DNA of 64,000 nt from Cerrena zonata (Eukaryota > Basidiomycota > Agaricomycetes > Polyporales > Cerrenaceae): positions 1,116,001-1,180,000 of the forward strand of contig JASBNA010000003.1 in assembly GCA_038087015.1 (NCBI GenBank), in the 5' to 3' direction. The notes below the pieces were generated by a model. The model had not been told where the DNA came from. It saw only the letters and a list, made by a program, of their open reading frames with translations, and made no database searches. Both the position numbers and the translations under genes were made by a program. This document shows, in pieces, positions 46,429-58,800 of the stretch. How positions within the stretch are numbered: the stretch's first letter is position 1; every line of letters starts with the position of its first letter.

Positions 46429-49400
46429 ATGTCTTCTGCTTTGGATCGTCAAATACGCCCCATTTATGGTATGACATGGACCAGCTGGCCTGTCAATTGA
46501 TATGTATTAACCGTCATTGGGTTATTAGATGCTCTGGACACTCAGTCGAACAAGTCTGCTGTATTAGCATGCAACAAGGTACTCAAGAAACATCCTAATA
46601 ATGTATTGGTCAAGGTAATACACTCTTCCAATGCATTTAATTCCAATGTCATTTAGGTTAACCACGGAATTTCCTCAAACAGTCATTGAAAGCACTTGCT
46701 CTCGTGCGACTGCAAAAAGTAGAGGAGTCGCTGGTGCTGGCCGATGAAGTATTAGCTACAAAGCCTATCGATGACGGAGTTCTCACTGCAATGATGCATG
46801 TCTTGAGGGGGCTCGGTCGACGTACGTCCCTAGGCATCCTCTTCAGAATATACCGGCGTACTTACTGTTTATCAGACTTGGATATTGTAACGATGTTCGA
46901 AACCGCTTACAAACAGCATCCCCCAGAACGAAGACCTCGGTACTCAAACATTCTTTGCAAACGTCCGGGTGGGCAACTGGAAAGCTGCACAACAGGTTGC
47001 TACGAAAATGCACAAACAATTTACAACAGACGACCGATATCTCTACTGGAGTGTCTTCAGTGCCGTTCTTCAAGCTAATGACGTGGCGACACCAGAGACT
47101 ATGCGCCCCATTCTGTACAAGCTCGCTCTCAGGCTCATTGCAGCTGGAAGCACACCGTCTTACGTTAACCCTGATCGGTTCTTTGTGCACCTTCTTGTCC
47201 TCCGTGAATTGGAACAATTCGATGATGCTGCAAAGTTGCTTGACCACGAAATTGGCCAACGCATATGTCAAACAAGCTTAGTTTGCGACGAACTCCGACG
47301 GGATATCGCAAAATTAAGGGGGAGGTCAAAGGATGAGGGTGAACTAGCGTTGAAACGTATTTCAGAAAAGAAGTGCGTACATATAACCTATTTCCGTCCT
47401 CGTCCTCTGGAATTAACATGACCACAGGGATCGCAATTGGTTGGAATTCCTTTCGGTTTTGGATGCAACTTTCTACGATATCACGTCCTCTTCAGACACT
47501 GCCAGTGACGAAATCAAAGCATCTGTCTCCGAGCAGATCACGAAAGCTCGACAGGTGTTTACAGATGCTGCCACTGAGGATGGGCCCAAAGACCGTTCTG
47601 GCCTTCTAGCGCTTTTAGAACTTGAGAAGCGTACTAAGAGTCACGGACTTACGTCTGGTACGTTATGATTTATATCTGTCTTATCGTTACGAGCTGACTC
47701 CCAGTTTCGTCAAGATGCTCCTGATCTTCGTTCACAGGCTGAGAACTATTTCACACAGTTTGGCGACAAGGCATGCTGCTATGAGGATTTACAACCTTAT
47801 GTCGCATTCGAAGGTGATGACCGTACCCAGTGGACGTCTTTCTTGGAAGCTTTCAAACCCTTCGTCAGTTTATTTGTGTTCCTGTCCCCATTTGCTACTA
47901 AGTGTTTGCGACTAGACTCACACTGAAAGTCTACAACGCTCCATCAACGTCCACAAACTCATCCGTTACACTTTGTCTTCTGACGAACTCACACCAGAGT
48001 TGGAGACCGTTCGGGCAGAAGAATACGTGAAGAACTATCTTGAAGCTCTAAAGTTTAGCGCTGATCTCCCTGATACTGAGCTCCAACCTGCAGACGATTT
48101 CGCTCTCCTAGCTGGTCATGCTTATGTCTCACTATGGAAACTCACTAACGAAGAATCACACTTGCAAAGTGCGGTTGCTATTCTGGAGTATGCTTCTGCA
48201 CGTAGCAAACAGTCGTACAAAATCCGGCTATTGCTGATCCGACTTTACCATCTCCTTGGCGCACCATCACTAGCTCTTGAGATATATAGACTAATGAACA
48301 TCAAGCAAGTGCAAACGGATACTTTGTCTCACTTGGTTTTGTCGAGAGCTGCTATGTGGTCACTTGCCCCACTCGGTGATATCACATACATGTCTGAATG
48401 TATGGAGTCTAGTCAGATTTACATGGCCAACTCGACGGAGGTGCGTCACTATTCGCTTTGTTATATCAATTATATCAATAATAAGTATATTATTCGGAAA
48501 GACTGCCGAATACATTGCTCGTGCATTCTCCACTGAGCGATACTCGCAAGTAGGCAATCTTCATCAATTCACACCAGTGCCTCCCTCATGATACGGCCTT
48601 TCGTAGATCATAGATTTCATCGAATTCGAAGATCGACTAGACAACTCGCTACAACGAGACTTGATGAAAGTTGAGCATGTTCGAATGCGTGTCGCTCACG
48701 AAGTTCTCAACGCAGAACTCGTCGACATGGAGTTGATCGAACTAAAATTCATCTTCGACCGAAGTGAGTTATTATTCTTTATTTCTGAATACTAAATAGC
48801 TAAGATTATCGGCACAGTTCATCATGACAACCGAGACTTCGAAATCATCCCCAACTACCAACCTCAAGGTCAACCGTCATTGAACGATCAAACGTTATCG
48901 TTCAAGCTACCAGGGGTATATTTGCAACTTTACTTCATGCTTCCTTTTTACTGAATGTCTGAATAGGCGGGGTGGTTGAGTGCCTACCTCAAGATGTATA
49001 TTCGGGTATTCCAGCAGGCATCTGATTTGGATGACTCAGTTGAGGACAAACTCCTTATTGGTGATAGACCAAAACCGAGTAACGATCCTGAAAATCAGCA
49101 GCCCCTCCGGGAACGGTTAGTGAAGAAGAGAGATGATGAGATTGAAGATGTGAGTTGCCGAAAATAATTGTCTGATATCTCACAGTCGCTGATCGCCTTT
49201 TCATTAGCTCACCGAAGACGAGAAACTCTTCTACGAGTACGCATCGGCTCTTGCGGAGTGGCTTAGTCCTTACCACGACTATGTCCGACCACCACCTTCT
49301 GCTTTGTTGGCAGAGGCTGCTAAAGCCAATGACTTGAAGCCTGGACACCCACTGAAGACTCTGGCTCAAGAAGCCAACGGTTCAACCAATGGTCATTCGA

Positions 49401-50037
49401 AGAAGACCGAAGAACCCCCTGCGATCAAGGAGCCACCAGAGCTTGTTACTAAGTTCTTCGATGGTAAGGATGATACTTCCACCTGCTGGCCGATATTTAC
49501 CATGCCATGTAGACATAAAGGCTCGCTTCGACAAGGCGGTCACAGACAAGGCGCTACCCTCGGAACTGCTACACATTGTAGCCATCGCCCAGGAAGCTTA
49601 TCTCCTGTTCGCTCTTGAAACCATTCGTTTCAAGCAGAGTTCAGTCATCAAGCAACACAGGCTCGGACAGGTTTGTTTAATCCCATCTTTCACAGATTAT
49701 CATCTAAATGTATCGTAACAGCTTGCCCAAAGTTTCAAGGATATTCGCACCAAGGCCTCATCCGCTCTTACTGATGTGTCGGCAGTGCTTGCGAAGATGG
49801 GCCAGCAACTAGGTACAGCTGATGGACGAAAGGCCTTCGTTGAAGCGTCCTCGTCGATCCAGACCTCATCTGGGGTGAGCTCTTATTTCATATTTCTATT
49901 CAAAATATTCGCTGAGCTGTATACAGTTTGATCACGACTTCGTTCTGAACGTAGCTAAAAAGGCGACTGATGCTCGAAAACAAGTCTTCGATGGTATCGC
50001 AAAAGGGCTTGCGAAAGTCGTCAAAAACCACTCATAG
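46429..50037 (+). CDS. MDM20: NatB N-terminal acetyltransferase auxiliary subunit Naa25/Mdm20, one frame break
   Basis: A long multi-exon TPR-type protein. It starts MSSALDRQIRPIYDALDTQ, with TPR-like helices (SAVLACNKVLKKHPNNVLVK, LKALALVRLQKVEES, ADEVLATKPIDDGVL). The family hallmark NEDLGTQTFFANVRVGNWK follows, then RFFVHLLVLRELEQF and a C-terminal helical region ending KGLAKVVKNHS. Naa25 anchors the catalytic Naa20 to ribosomes and acetylates Met-Asp/Glu/Asn/Gln starts; in yeast it is needed for actin cables and mitochondrial inheritance. Between TMFETAYKQHP and NEDLGTQ the frame shifts by one extra C in CCCCC (46920-46924). Both sides are conserved, so an intron does not explain it. Confidence 0.9.
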
Positions 50038-50368
50038 TTCTAAGAGGCTTAGAGGTTTTGAGTCATGATTTCTACTTACATTAGAACACATTCATTCTAT
50101 CATTGTTATCATGCTGTCTTTGTTGCTCTACACAACTGCTATATTAATGTCCTCCACTCAGATGTATACTTACTATTTCAAGTTCCACTCCATTCAAATT
50201 GTGACGCTTTTGGATATTGTGTGACAAGAACGCGTGAGGTCACAATCGGTCACAACGCGTGCAATAATTAGCGCGACGCGTCTTGCCACACGTAACTCAT
50301 CTCTTGCCTTTGATTTAACCTTATCCTCATTGAGCATTTTGTTTCTGAAGAAGCTTACTTTCACAAAA
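50038..50368. promoter_or_regulatory. RFA2 promoter with three MCB (ACGCGT) elements
   Basis: ACGCGT occurs at 50230-50235, 50255-50260 and 50276-50281, that is 88-139 bp before the ATG, 21-25 bp apart (about two helical turns). In ascomycete yeasts MCB boxes are bound by MBF and give G1/S transcription of replication genes including RPA subunits. Three copies in 52 bp of promoter are very unlikely by chance. Confidence 0.75.
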
Positions 50369-51496
50369 ATGAGCCAATGTAAGACTAAATATTCCTTATA
50401 CACCATATCCTTAACAAAGACCTCTTTGTAGTCAGTCAAAACCCCTATTACAAAGGCGGAGGTGGAGGTGGAGGATTCATGGCAGGAGACTCGCCATTTG
50501 GTAGTAACTCCGGGACCCCTGGAAGTGGACATAAGGTGAAGCTTGTGAAGTCTACCTGCACCTTTGGTTTCTAACTGGTATCATAGCGGAATAATAGCCC
50601 GTCAGTCCGTCCAGTAACGATCAAGCAGATCTTGACTGCAACGCAAGTGCATTCTGAAGCGGATTGGGTGATCGACAATGCAGAGGTTGGGACGGTATGT
50701 ACTCAACTTTCTTATGTAGACCTCGACCTTATGCAATCTGTAGGTAACGGTAGTCGCTCAAGTCATCTCAATTCAAAAACAAGCTACCAATATTGTGTAC
50801 AACTTGGATGACGGAACCGGTCGATTAGAAGCGCGTCACTGGGTAGATCCATCTGCAATGGAGGAAGATGAAGAGGAACCTGTCACGTAAGTATATACAT
50901 GTACTACCCATTGAACCTACTGACGATACTACAGAGAAGGCGTAGTGATCTATATGATGGGCAATATCAAGGCATTTTCCAATAAACGATACATCAACAC
51001 TTCGCAAAAACGGGTTTCAAAGGATCCCCATGAGATATATTTCCATCTCTTGAATGCAATGACTACCAAGCTTCAGTTGGAACGTGGCCCGGTATGCTAT
51101 CGCTTTTTTTATTGCAACATTTATCTCATTTTCCCCTAGCCAAATGGATCCGGCGTCCCAACTGTTTCGTCCAGCACCAAAACAGAAAGAGGGGACGCGT
51201 CTGCCTACACAGCGCAGGCTACCATTTCCACCAATAATCAATGGGCTTCATTGCCAGCCTTCCATCAACAAGTACTCAACGCGATCCTCTCGCACCCCGC
51301 ATCAGAACTAGGCGTGGATGTTGGTGCCATCGCTAAAATAGTGGGAGGCCAAGCTGCGCATCTCAGGTCCGTGTTTCTTGTCAGAATGTATTCAGTATAC
51401 TGACTCAAATCAAATAGTGCTACATTGGATAGTCTTCTGGACGGTGGCCATATCTATACAACAGTCGATGAATCTCACTTCGCTGTGTCTCAGTAA
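50369..51496 (+). CDS. RFA2: replication protein A 32-kDa subunit (RPA2/Rfa2)
   Basis: Seven exons (50369-50378, 50432-50535, 50587-50694, 50744-50886, 50935-51091, 51140-51366, 51418-51496) give 275 residues. The N-terminus is short, Gly/Ser-rich and phosphorylatable (YYKGGGGGGGFMAGDSPFGS). The OB-fold follows: RPVTIKQILTATQVH, VTVVAQVISIQKQATNIVYN, LDDGTGRLEARHW, MMGNIKAFSNKRYINTS and DPHEIYFHLLNAM. The C-terminal winged helix is about residues 210-275 (FHQQVLNAILSHPASELGVD). RPA32 is the middle subunit of the single-strand-binding heterotrimer for replication, repair and recombination. The first exon codes only MSQ plus one base. The frame is intact, unlike its paralogue 2.3 kb downstream. 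Confidence 0.95.
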
Positions 51497-52309
51497 ATTC
51501 CACTGTGATCCTCTTCCTATCCCCTGTATTTTGCTATGTTGCTCTGTATTCTAAATGCTTTGAGACTATCTGTACAGCCATAACTACTAAATCGTTCTTG
51601 AACACTTGAATAGTGTGCTTCAACAGTATTTGCTGTTTCATGATAACCAAGGCTGTTATTCGGCAAGTACACCCTCGCTTAAAACAGATAATCGACTAAT
51701 GATATCATCAACAGGGAAATATACTATGTGGACCCACAACTCTAACATAATGTTCTTAAAACCCTAGCATTTGCTTGAGTCAGCGGATCAGTTCCGAGAG
51801 AGAGAGCTCTCGAGAGATCCTGCAAACGCCGATATCCATCGGAATCGGTACAGGTAAATTCGAGTCGTCATGTCCTTCAGCAGTTGACGCGTTCCCCACA
51901 CGGCAACAAAACCTAACAAAACCCGGTCTGGTACGGTCTCATATCATATATGGGACAAGACCATAGTACAACGTCACCCATTCACGGAATAAACGGCTAT
52001 CACGGCTTTCTCTTTTCAGGGGCCATAACCCACGAAGTCCAGTCAATTCAACGATTTCAATGGATCTCAGTTTTAGAACCCGATATTGCCGTGATTCCAA
52101 CTCTAACTGCTCTTTCTCGATCGGTATTTACCACGTAAGGAAGGATGTCGGAGTCCTCAAGTTGACGAGTTAACAATGACGATGCCTATGGTACGCGTCT
52201 GAATCAGTCCTGAGGGGGTAGAGCTTAACAGGTATATAAAGGCAGAAAGAGACAGCGAATTCTTCATTGACCCGAACATTTACCCCTCTTATCCAGAGCT
52301 TGAACTGTC
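51497..52309. other. intergenic between RFA2 and the SDR gene
   Basis: About 800 bp. I see no exon. The last 80 bp carry the TATA box of the SDR gene. Confidence 0.45.
52233..52240 (+). promoter_or_regulatory. TATA box of the SDR gene
   Basis: TATATAAA lies 70 bp before the ATG at 52310, a usual distance in fungi. Confidence 0.6.
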
Positions 52310-53361
52310 ATGTCTTCCCCCAGAGTATGGTTTAGTAAGTGCTCGTCCTGGGATGATATTAGAGATGCTCTCTGACCTTGTCTCGTTCTATAGTTACCGG
52401 TGCATCTTCCGGGTTCGGAAGAAAGATGACCGAGCTTGCTCTCAGTATGGGAGAAATTGTTGTTGCGACAGCGCGAAAGCCCGAACGTCTCAGCGATCTA
52501 CAAGCAAAATACAACACCGAAAAGCTTGCTATTGTTAGTCTTGAGGTTTCCAAGAAAGACGAGATCGTTGCAGCCTTTAGCAAGGCCAAGGATATTTTTG
52601 GGAGGATCGATGTTGTGTTCAACAATGCTGGCCAGGGTATGATCGGAGAAGTGGAGGGGACTGATGAAGAGGTCGCTCGCAGGAATTTCGACACGAACTT
52701 CTGGGGCGCGACGAACGTCAGTCGCGAGGCCTTAAAATACTTCAGGGAGGTAAACCCTAAGGGTCAGGGCGGACGTTTGATAGTCACTAGCTCTGAGACT
52801 GGGATTCAGGGCTATCCCGCCTATGGCTATTATTCTGCCTCTAAGCATGGTATGTCCGCTATCATTCTTACTCAAATAACCAAGCTAATGCCCTGTGCAA
52901 CATAGCACTTGAAGGTGTTCATGACGCTTTGGTTAAAGAGATTGATCCCGAGTGGAATATCAAGGTGAGTACCGTGCACGTCTTTAGATATGTCTGAGGT
53001 TGACACATTCTTGTCACAGATTACACTTGTCGAGCCTGGATACTTCGCTACCGAAGCTACCCCTAACATGGGTCCCAACGGTGCTAGAATGCCAGTGCAT
53101 CCGGCTTATACCAAGCCTACCTTGCCAGGAAACGTCATGCGAGACTGGCAGGCTAATGGCGGAACCGCTGGCGCAGATCCTGCCTTAGCTGTTGCAAAGA
53201 TCTTTGAACTTTCCTTACTCCCAGACCCCCCTTTTAGGTTGCCGATTGGAGCAGATTGCTTAGATGCATTCAGGACCAAGGCCAAGCAATATACCGAAAC
53301 GGTTGAAAAGTATGGGTCTTGGTCTGACTCTCTGGAACAAGTTACCGTGGCGATGAAGTGA
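52310..53361 (+). CDS. short-chain dehydrogenase/reductase, classical type
   Basis: Four exons (52310-52334, 52394-52849, 52906-52964, 53020-53361) give 293 residues. The dinucleotide-binding TGASSGFG motif is at residues 10-17, NNAG follows RIDVVF, the catalytic Ser is in VTSSETG, and the active-site Tyr155-x3-Lys159 is in YYSASKH. After the catalytic helix comes VEPGYFATEA. The Arg-containing ATARKPERL motif after strand 2 suggests preference for NADP(H). Closest by eye are the fungal SDRs annotated as oxidoreductases of unknown substrate. It lies between RFA2 and its paralogue on the same strand, with no functional link visible. Confidence 0.92.
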
Positions 53362-53818
53362 TGTGGACGAATTGGCAGTGAGATTCAATTATCTCAGGTG
53401 TTAGCGAAGTTGTACAATGTAAACCATGATAACCATAGATGGAAGTTCTCCAATTACATTGATGTCGATCATATTTGTCGATCGCATAGCCTTACTTGAA
53501 GTTCGTGTTTTCTTCTGAGTGAGTCTCCCTATCATGATCATCGACGTGAATTAGAATAAATTAGCGGGTTTCTGCTGTTTTCCAAGGTATTGTTTGCCAT
53601 GATGCCGTTGTGATAAGATGTTGACTGTAGGACATCTCTGTTCCCATGCCAAGATCGGTCACCGAAGGGCTTTCATTTGACAGATATCTTGTTTGTGTGA
53701 ACAGAAGGGCGTTACATTTCAAGCCATAGGTCGATATTTATAACATCAGAGAAGTACAGGATCTCACCTTCGAACCGTGTTATAGGCCTCGCTAGCTTTG
53801 AAGACTTATTCGACGAAG
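53362..53818. other. intergenic between the SDR and the RPA32-like gene
   Basis: Nothing supported. No ACGCGT element was seen here, unlike the RFA2 promoter. Confidence 0.4.
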
Positions 53819-55087
53819 ATGGATTCGGAGATACCTGTCCCCACCGAAACCAACTCGGTATGTCTTTGCAATCAATCTCAGCTACTGTAAGGCTACCTTG
53901 GTGTACTGATGTAGTCCACTATGTCTATCACAATAGCTTACTATGGCCCGTGACACCGCCATTCGACCTGTAACCATTCGTCAAGCACTCAGCGCTGAAA
54001 TGCCTCGTATTGATGCAGATTTCAAAATCGATGGTCATTTAGTGCGCACTGTAAGTCTATGTTATCAATACTCTTCTTAGATATCTAATAACGGAAAGAT
54101 CGGCATCGTTGCTAATGTTGTTCAAGTTATACATCTTCCTGTGGCCGAGCATATCCGGCGAGATCGCTATGTTCTGGATGATGGTACGAGTCGCGGTCGA
54201 ATCACTGCCTCACATACCGTAGCAGTTGAAGTGCCCATGCTGGAACCTCCTCCCGACTATGTTCATGTGGCCGGAACTTTATTCAACTATCGTGGTACCA
54301 ACTTCATTCGGGTTACAAGGATTCGTGTTGTCAAGGATCCCCATCAAATATACTTCCATCTTCTAGAGGCAATGATGGTCACAACAGCCTTTCGCAAGGG
54401 TGCATATGTAGGTCGTGATTTTCTCCCCGTGACAGTAAACAGTTCATCTTAGGTTACACTCCTAAAGCCTGTTACATCACGAAGAACAGAACAGCCTGCT
54501 ATAGCATCTCAAAATGTAGATGAGTCAAAAGAAGAAAATGTAGCTTTGCCCATCAATCAACCCATTGGCGGTGCATCGTCTCCTCTAGTCGACCACTCTG
54601 ACCGTGATAACGACTCAGAGGATGAGGTATCTTCTAATGCGTCACATTCAACATATCGGACAGCTACATCTGGCTCGGAAGACGTCGACGAATTACGCAT
54701 TGTTTCTTCTCTGTCCGCCCTTGACATCGATGTAACAGTACACAGAACTATCACTGGTGCAATTGAGCACCCAGTGATTGGACGAGATCCTTACTCTCAT
54801 CTCAGCCCCTTAGCAAAGGGATATTTTACTGCAACTCTTCAATGCTGCAGATCAGCCTGGCGCGGAGCGTCTTCATGTGACTATGATTAGGGATGGAATA
54901 AGGCCGGGACTTCGGTCAAGTGCAGAGGAGATAGAGTAGGTACATTGTTTCTGAACATTAGAGTTTTACTGAGTCGAATATCAGGGAGTCTCTGGATGAG
55001 CTTTTGAGAGAACAATATCTCGCTACCGATAAGGACTTTTTGCATTACTGGCTAAAACCACTTGGATGGAAGTATACTATGCTGTAA
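53819..55087 (+). CDS. divergent RPA32 (Rfa2) paralogue, one frame break near the winged helix
   Basis: Starts MDSEIPVPTETNS, then follows the RPA32 plan: IRPVTIRQALSAEMPRID, GIVANVVQVIHLPVAEH, LDDGTSRGRI, GTLFNYRGTNFIRVTRIRVV and DPHQIYFHLLEAMM (compare DPHEIYFHLLNAM in RFA2). A longer, acidic Ser-rich linker leads to a winged-helix-like end (ILLQLFNAADQPGAERLHV, then ESLDELLREQYLATDKDFLHYW). The frame is lost at AAAGGG (54815-54820), where one base too many separates SPLAK from DILLQLF. It lacks the Gly-rich phosphorylated N-terminus. A second RPA32 that replaces the main one in special complexes is known from human RPA4 and some plants; whether this one is active, meiotic or decaying is open. 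Confidence 0.83.
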
Positions 55088-55214
55088 TATATCCAAACCA
55101 ATAAAACACCCCAGTCCTCATGATTTTTGAACGTTTGGACGGAATGGCACACAGTGTGAAAGGTCAAACAACTTAAGGGTGTCTGAAGTGATAACCACTA
55201 CGCTATAGCACGCC

Positions 55215-55391
55215 CAAGGGTCGTTCGAAACTGTAATCCATGAAATGTACCCCCTCCAACTGTCGAACAGGACCCCGGGTAGTCACCAACCCTGGAACCC
55301 TCGAGGCGCGCAAACCACACGCTGCTATTGGTCAGAGCAATCGCTACGTCATGTCAAGAAAATACGAGTACGATACAATGTATAGTAGTAG
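55215..55391 (+). repeat. 177-bp direct repeat X, left copy
   Basis: Starts CAAGGGTCGTTCGAAACTG and ends ATGTATAGTAGTAG. It matches the copy at 61659-61835 over 177 bp with one difference seen (C versus T at the 24th base). The two copies bracket transposon copy A. Near its start it holds an imperfect inverted repeat (GGGTCGTTCGAAACTG against CAACTGTCGAACAGGACCC). Confidence 0.9.
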
Positions 55392-55830
55392 CAAGGGTCG
55401 TTCGAAACTGTAATCCATGAAATGGACACCCCCCGGGTTAACCCTAGTGAGTACGCGGGGTCCTGAAATTCAGAGCGGGAAGCAGTTTCATGCACAGTTT
55501 CATGTAATGTCATGTTCTGCTTTTTCAAGGTTGGCCTTAAAGTAGCGGAATAGGTGTCAATATATATTATTTGTGTTCTAGGAATATTGTTCGAGTGTAT
55601 ACTTTTGTCCGTCTTCCAAAATGCGATGTTTTATAATCGATGTCCGAAAAAGGTGAATGATGGATTATCTAAGAAAGACTCAGGTAAGCGTGTTTTGTCA
55701 TTCAATATTCCGTATGGAAGTGTAAACGCAATCACATTGAATTCACATTCAACGCAGTCTCATATCCGAGTCCCTCATTTCATCTAGATTCAGTCCTGTT
55801 AATCTCTGTAGAGTGGCAGGTCCACACCCA

Positions 55831-58800
55831 ATGCCATCTACTACCAATGAACCGAGCTTCTCTATGAGCTCATTTGTTGGTAATAATCACGGTCCTCCGA
55901 GTCTTGTTTCTGAACGCGACTTGGACATTTCAGACCGTCTGATTCAGTCGGCTGAATTAGAAAAAGAGAATATCCCACCTTTTGACTCGGCATGGCTTGA
56001 CGATCATGTGGATGGAATACAACCACTAGACCAGACTGGACTCGGAACCAACTGGGCTTTCACCAATTGGAGGTCGGCGGAGCCAGCTATTTCAGAGTTT
56101 AATGGCTGGCCATCCATTCAAAATGAACCCAGAAATATGGTATGATGAGTACTCGCATTTATGAGACCACACATAGAGCTTATTCCGATTACGACAGGGA
56201 CATACCTCCACTCTGAGCACACCCGCTGAGAGTAGCAACAGCTTGCAAGTGCCGAGTCCCGCTTCCGTACTATTGTCATTTCCGGAGCTACCTCAGACCA
56301 TTCAATCTGGTATCATCACCTCTAGTAACACTGAAAGCTCACCTGCTGGTATAACATCTGGGAACTTGCAACAACCAGCTCTTCCCGCAACAGGATATCG
56401 ACATGTTATCTGTCCCTTTTGTTACGCAGCTGTTCAAGTCGGTATCAAGAATGATTTCCACTTGCGAAAGCATACCAACAGCGTAGCGTGTTCGCGTGCT
56501 CGAGACAAGCACCTGATGCTTGAATCACAGCAGGACGTCTCGCAATGTGCAGAGATTGCACGTCGTGAGCTGATATCTCGGGAAAGGACACATGCCGCTT
56601 TGTTTCCCCTGAGTCAGACTCAGACCATACCGGTTGAAATAGTCGAGGTATGGATTATAGTATTTACCTCTTGTGATATAGACTGAAATTGCTACTAGAC
56701 GGGGGGTTTAGTGGGAGGTAGCTTGATCGAGTCAACACTAGGTGAACCTTGCCAAATGGAATCAGTTGGTGATGACTCCGTTTGTCATGGATATCCAGTG
56801 GTTTGGGAAACCAATAAACTGCTTATTGGTTCCGTCCCATGGCAGGCCTTCGAGCAGCAGACACTTGAGCTAGGTTGTACTCTTGTCCGTGCTGATATTG
56901 GAACTCGGAAATTATGGTTACAATCTATGTCATGTCAGAAAGTTGTTGACTGTGAAGATGGCAAGCAGAGTTGTCGATCATGTTATGCTGTTGTAAACTC
57001 GGGAGTAATCCATCGACTCATGTCAAGATCTTCCCTACCGTGGGATCCCCATACATCCTATGACTGGTTAACTCCCAATCAGCTGAGAGAAGCATTAGAG
57101 AAAAAGAATGAGGACTTAGCTCGACTGAGAACTAAGGTAATCTAATTAATATGTACACTATATTTGGTAATAACGAGATAATATCTAGACATCAAATAAC
57201 ATCCGAAAGGTTGCTCGCATGACAATCAAGATTGACGACAATACTCGTCTTATTAGCGCAATTGCTACCTCAGACGGCCCCCGTATTACTCGAGTTGTAC
57301 ATACTGCCCTTAAGCAGAATGTTAGTATTCGGGAGATCCTCAACCGAGTGGTTCGAGCAACCGAGGGAACATACCATGTTAAGGGGTACACCAAACAGGA
57401 CGTTGACCTTGCCCGTATATTCAAAATCTTGGGACATAGTGCAGGTGCATATGTCGCGTCGCATGCCCTTGGCTTACCTTCGATCAGCACGACTCGCCAG
57501 AGATCTAATCCACCGGTTATCTTACCATCTGCATCATCGAAAACAATGTCATCTGACATCCCCCTAAACCTTCGAGCATTCTTCCCTAGTCCACCTCCCC
57601 TTCATCATTCAAAACGAGGTCACAACATCGAAATCGACAATATTGCTGTCAAGCAAGGTGTTCAATGGATACGGGGTACAAACACCATGGTTGGACCCTG
57701 TCGTGAACACTGTAGTACCTATGACCTGAGCTTAAATGAGTTTGATGTAGCTCTAAAGCTGGCCCATGCAATGCATGGTGACAATGCTGCAGTTCATTAT
57801 GCATCCGAAGCTACAGTGGTCGCTATAGCACCATATGACTCAGACAACTACCACCCCCTTCCTATTTGTGTCTCAGGATCGTGCAAGGCGGAGTGTGGGA
57901 ATGAGCTTGCCATATTACTCACCCAGGTGATAAACGACTGGCATAGTTGCTGCGAGGATGAATATGGGCCGTTATGGACAGTGGACACTGATGGCGGAAC
58001 AGCTCTTCGCGGTGGATGTTACAAGGTATTGATGGTCAGAAAGTTTCAGACTTCATCAGAGATCTATCGTAAACTCTCACCGCTTAAAGGACTGAACCTT
58101 GAGTGTGGTGTTTATGATATCGTAATGGGACCTGATGGTAAACATGTTTTAAAACGTGAGTAGATTGTAAATCTCGATAGTAGTACAGCAACTTACCACC
58201 TAATGGCATATTTCAATAGGAATTGCAACACATTCACGTAGCCCGGAAGGTTCATTCATCAATGGAGTGGCGATGAATCGTCAACTATTGACACGGTGGT
58301 TGCGTCGGCTGCCTATCTTGGCTGAAGCTGATATAGAAAAACTCCTTGACCCTGCAGATCATCAGAACGTACCAAATGCTGTCAAACTCCTTCGTGCAAT
58401 CATCCTCCTTGGAAGCATCAACACTGCAGGTATGACTGCACTCGATATTTCGACTCATCATGCCTTCTGCCTGCAAGCGGAGTTATGGAACACACTTCTG
58501 GACGTACATATCAACCCTAAACTCTCGTTGCCAGAACAGCTGACACTTCTATCGAAGCACGCTCACCTATTGTTTGCCCTCTACCGCCTGCATGGGTCTT
58601 CCTTTCTCTCCAATCAGCTCTACAGCGATATCCAAGCGATGGTCAAGGCTGCATTTGTTTGTGTCGCACAACAACAAATTCTTGACCCTTCACAGCCCTT
58701 TTATCTATATCAGATTGCAAGCGATCGTCTAGAGGAGATGTTTGCTGAAGTACGCACTCAAACTCATGATTCAAATTGTGACATCTCACAGCTCGCACAA

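Noticed and set aside
55554..55790. A 77-codon frame before the transposase gene
   Set aside because: No early ATG and no motif; at most it contains an upstream exon ending near 55653, which cannot be proved here.
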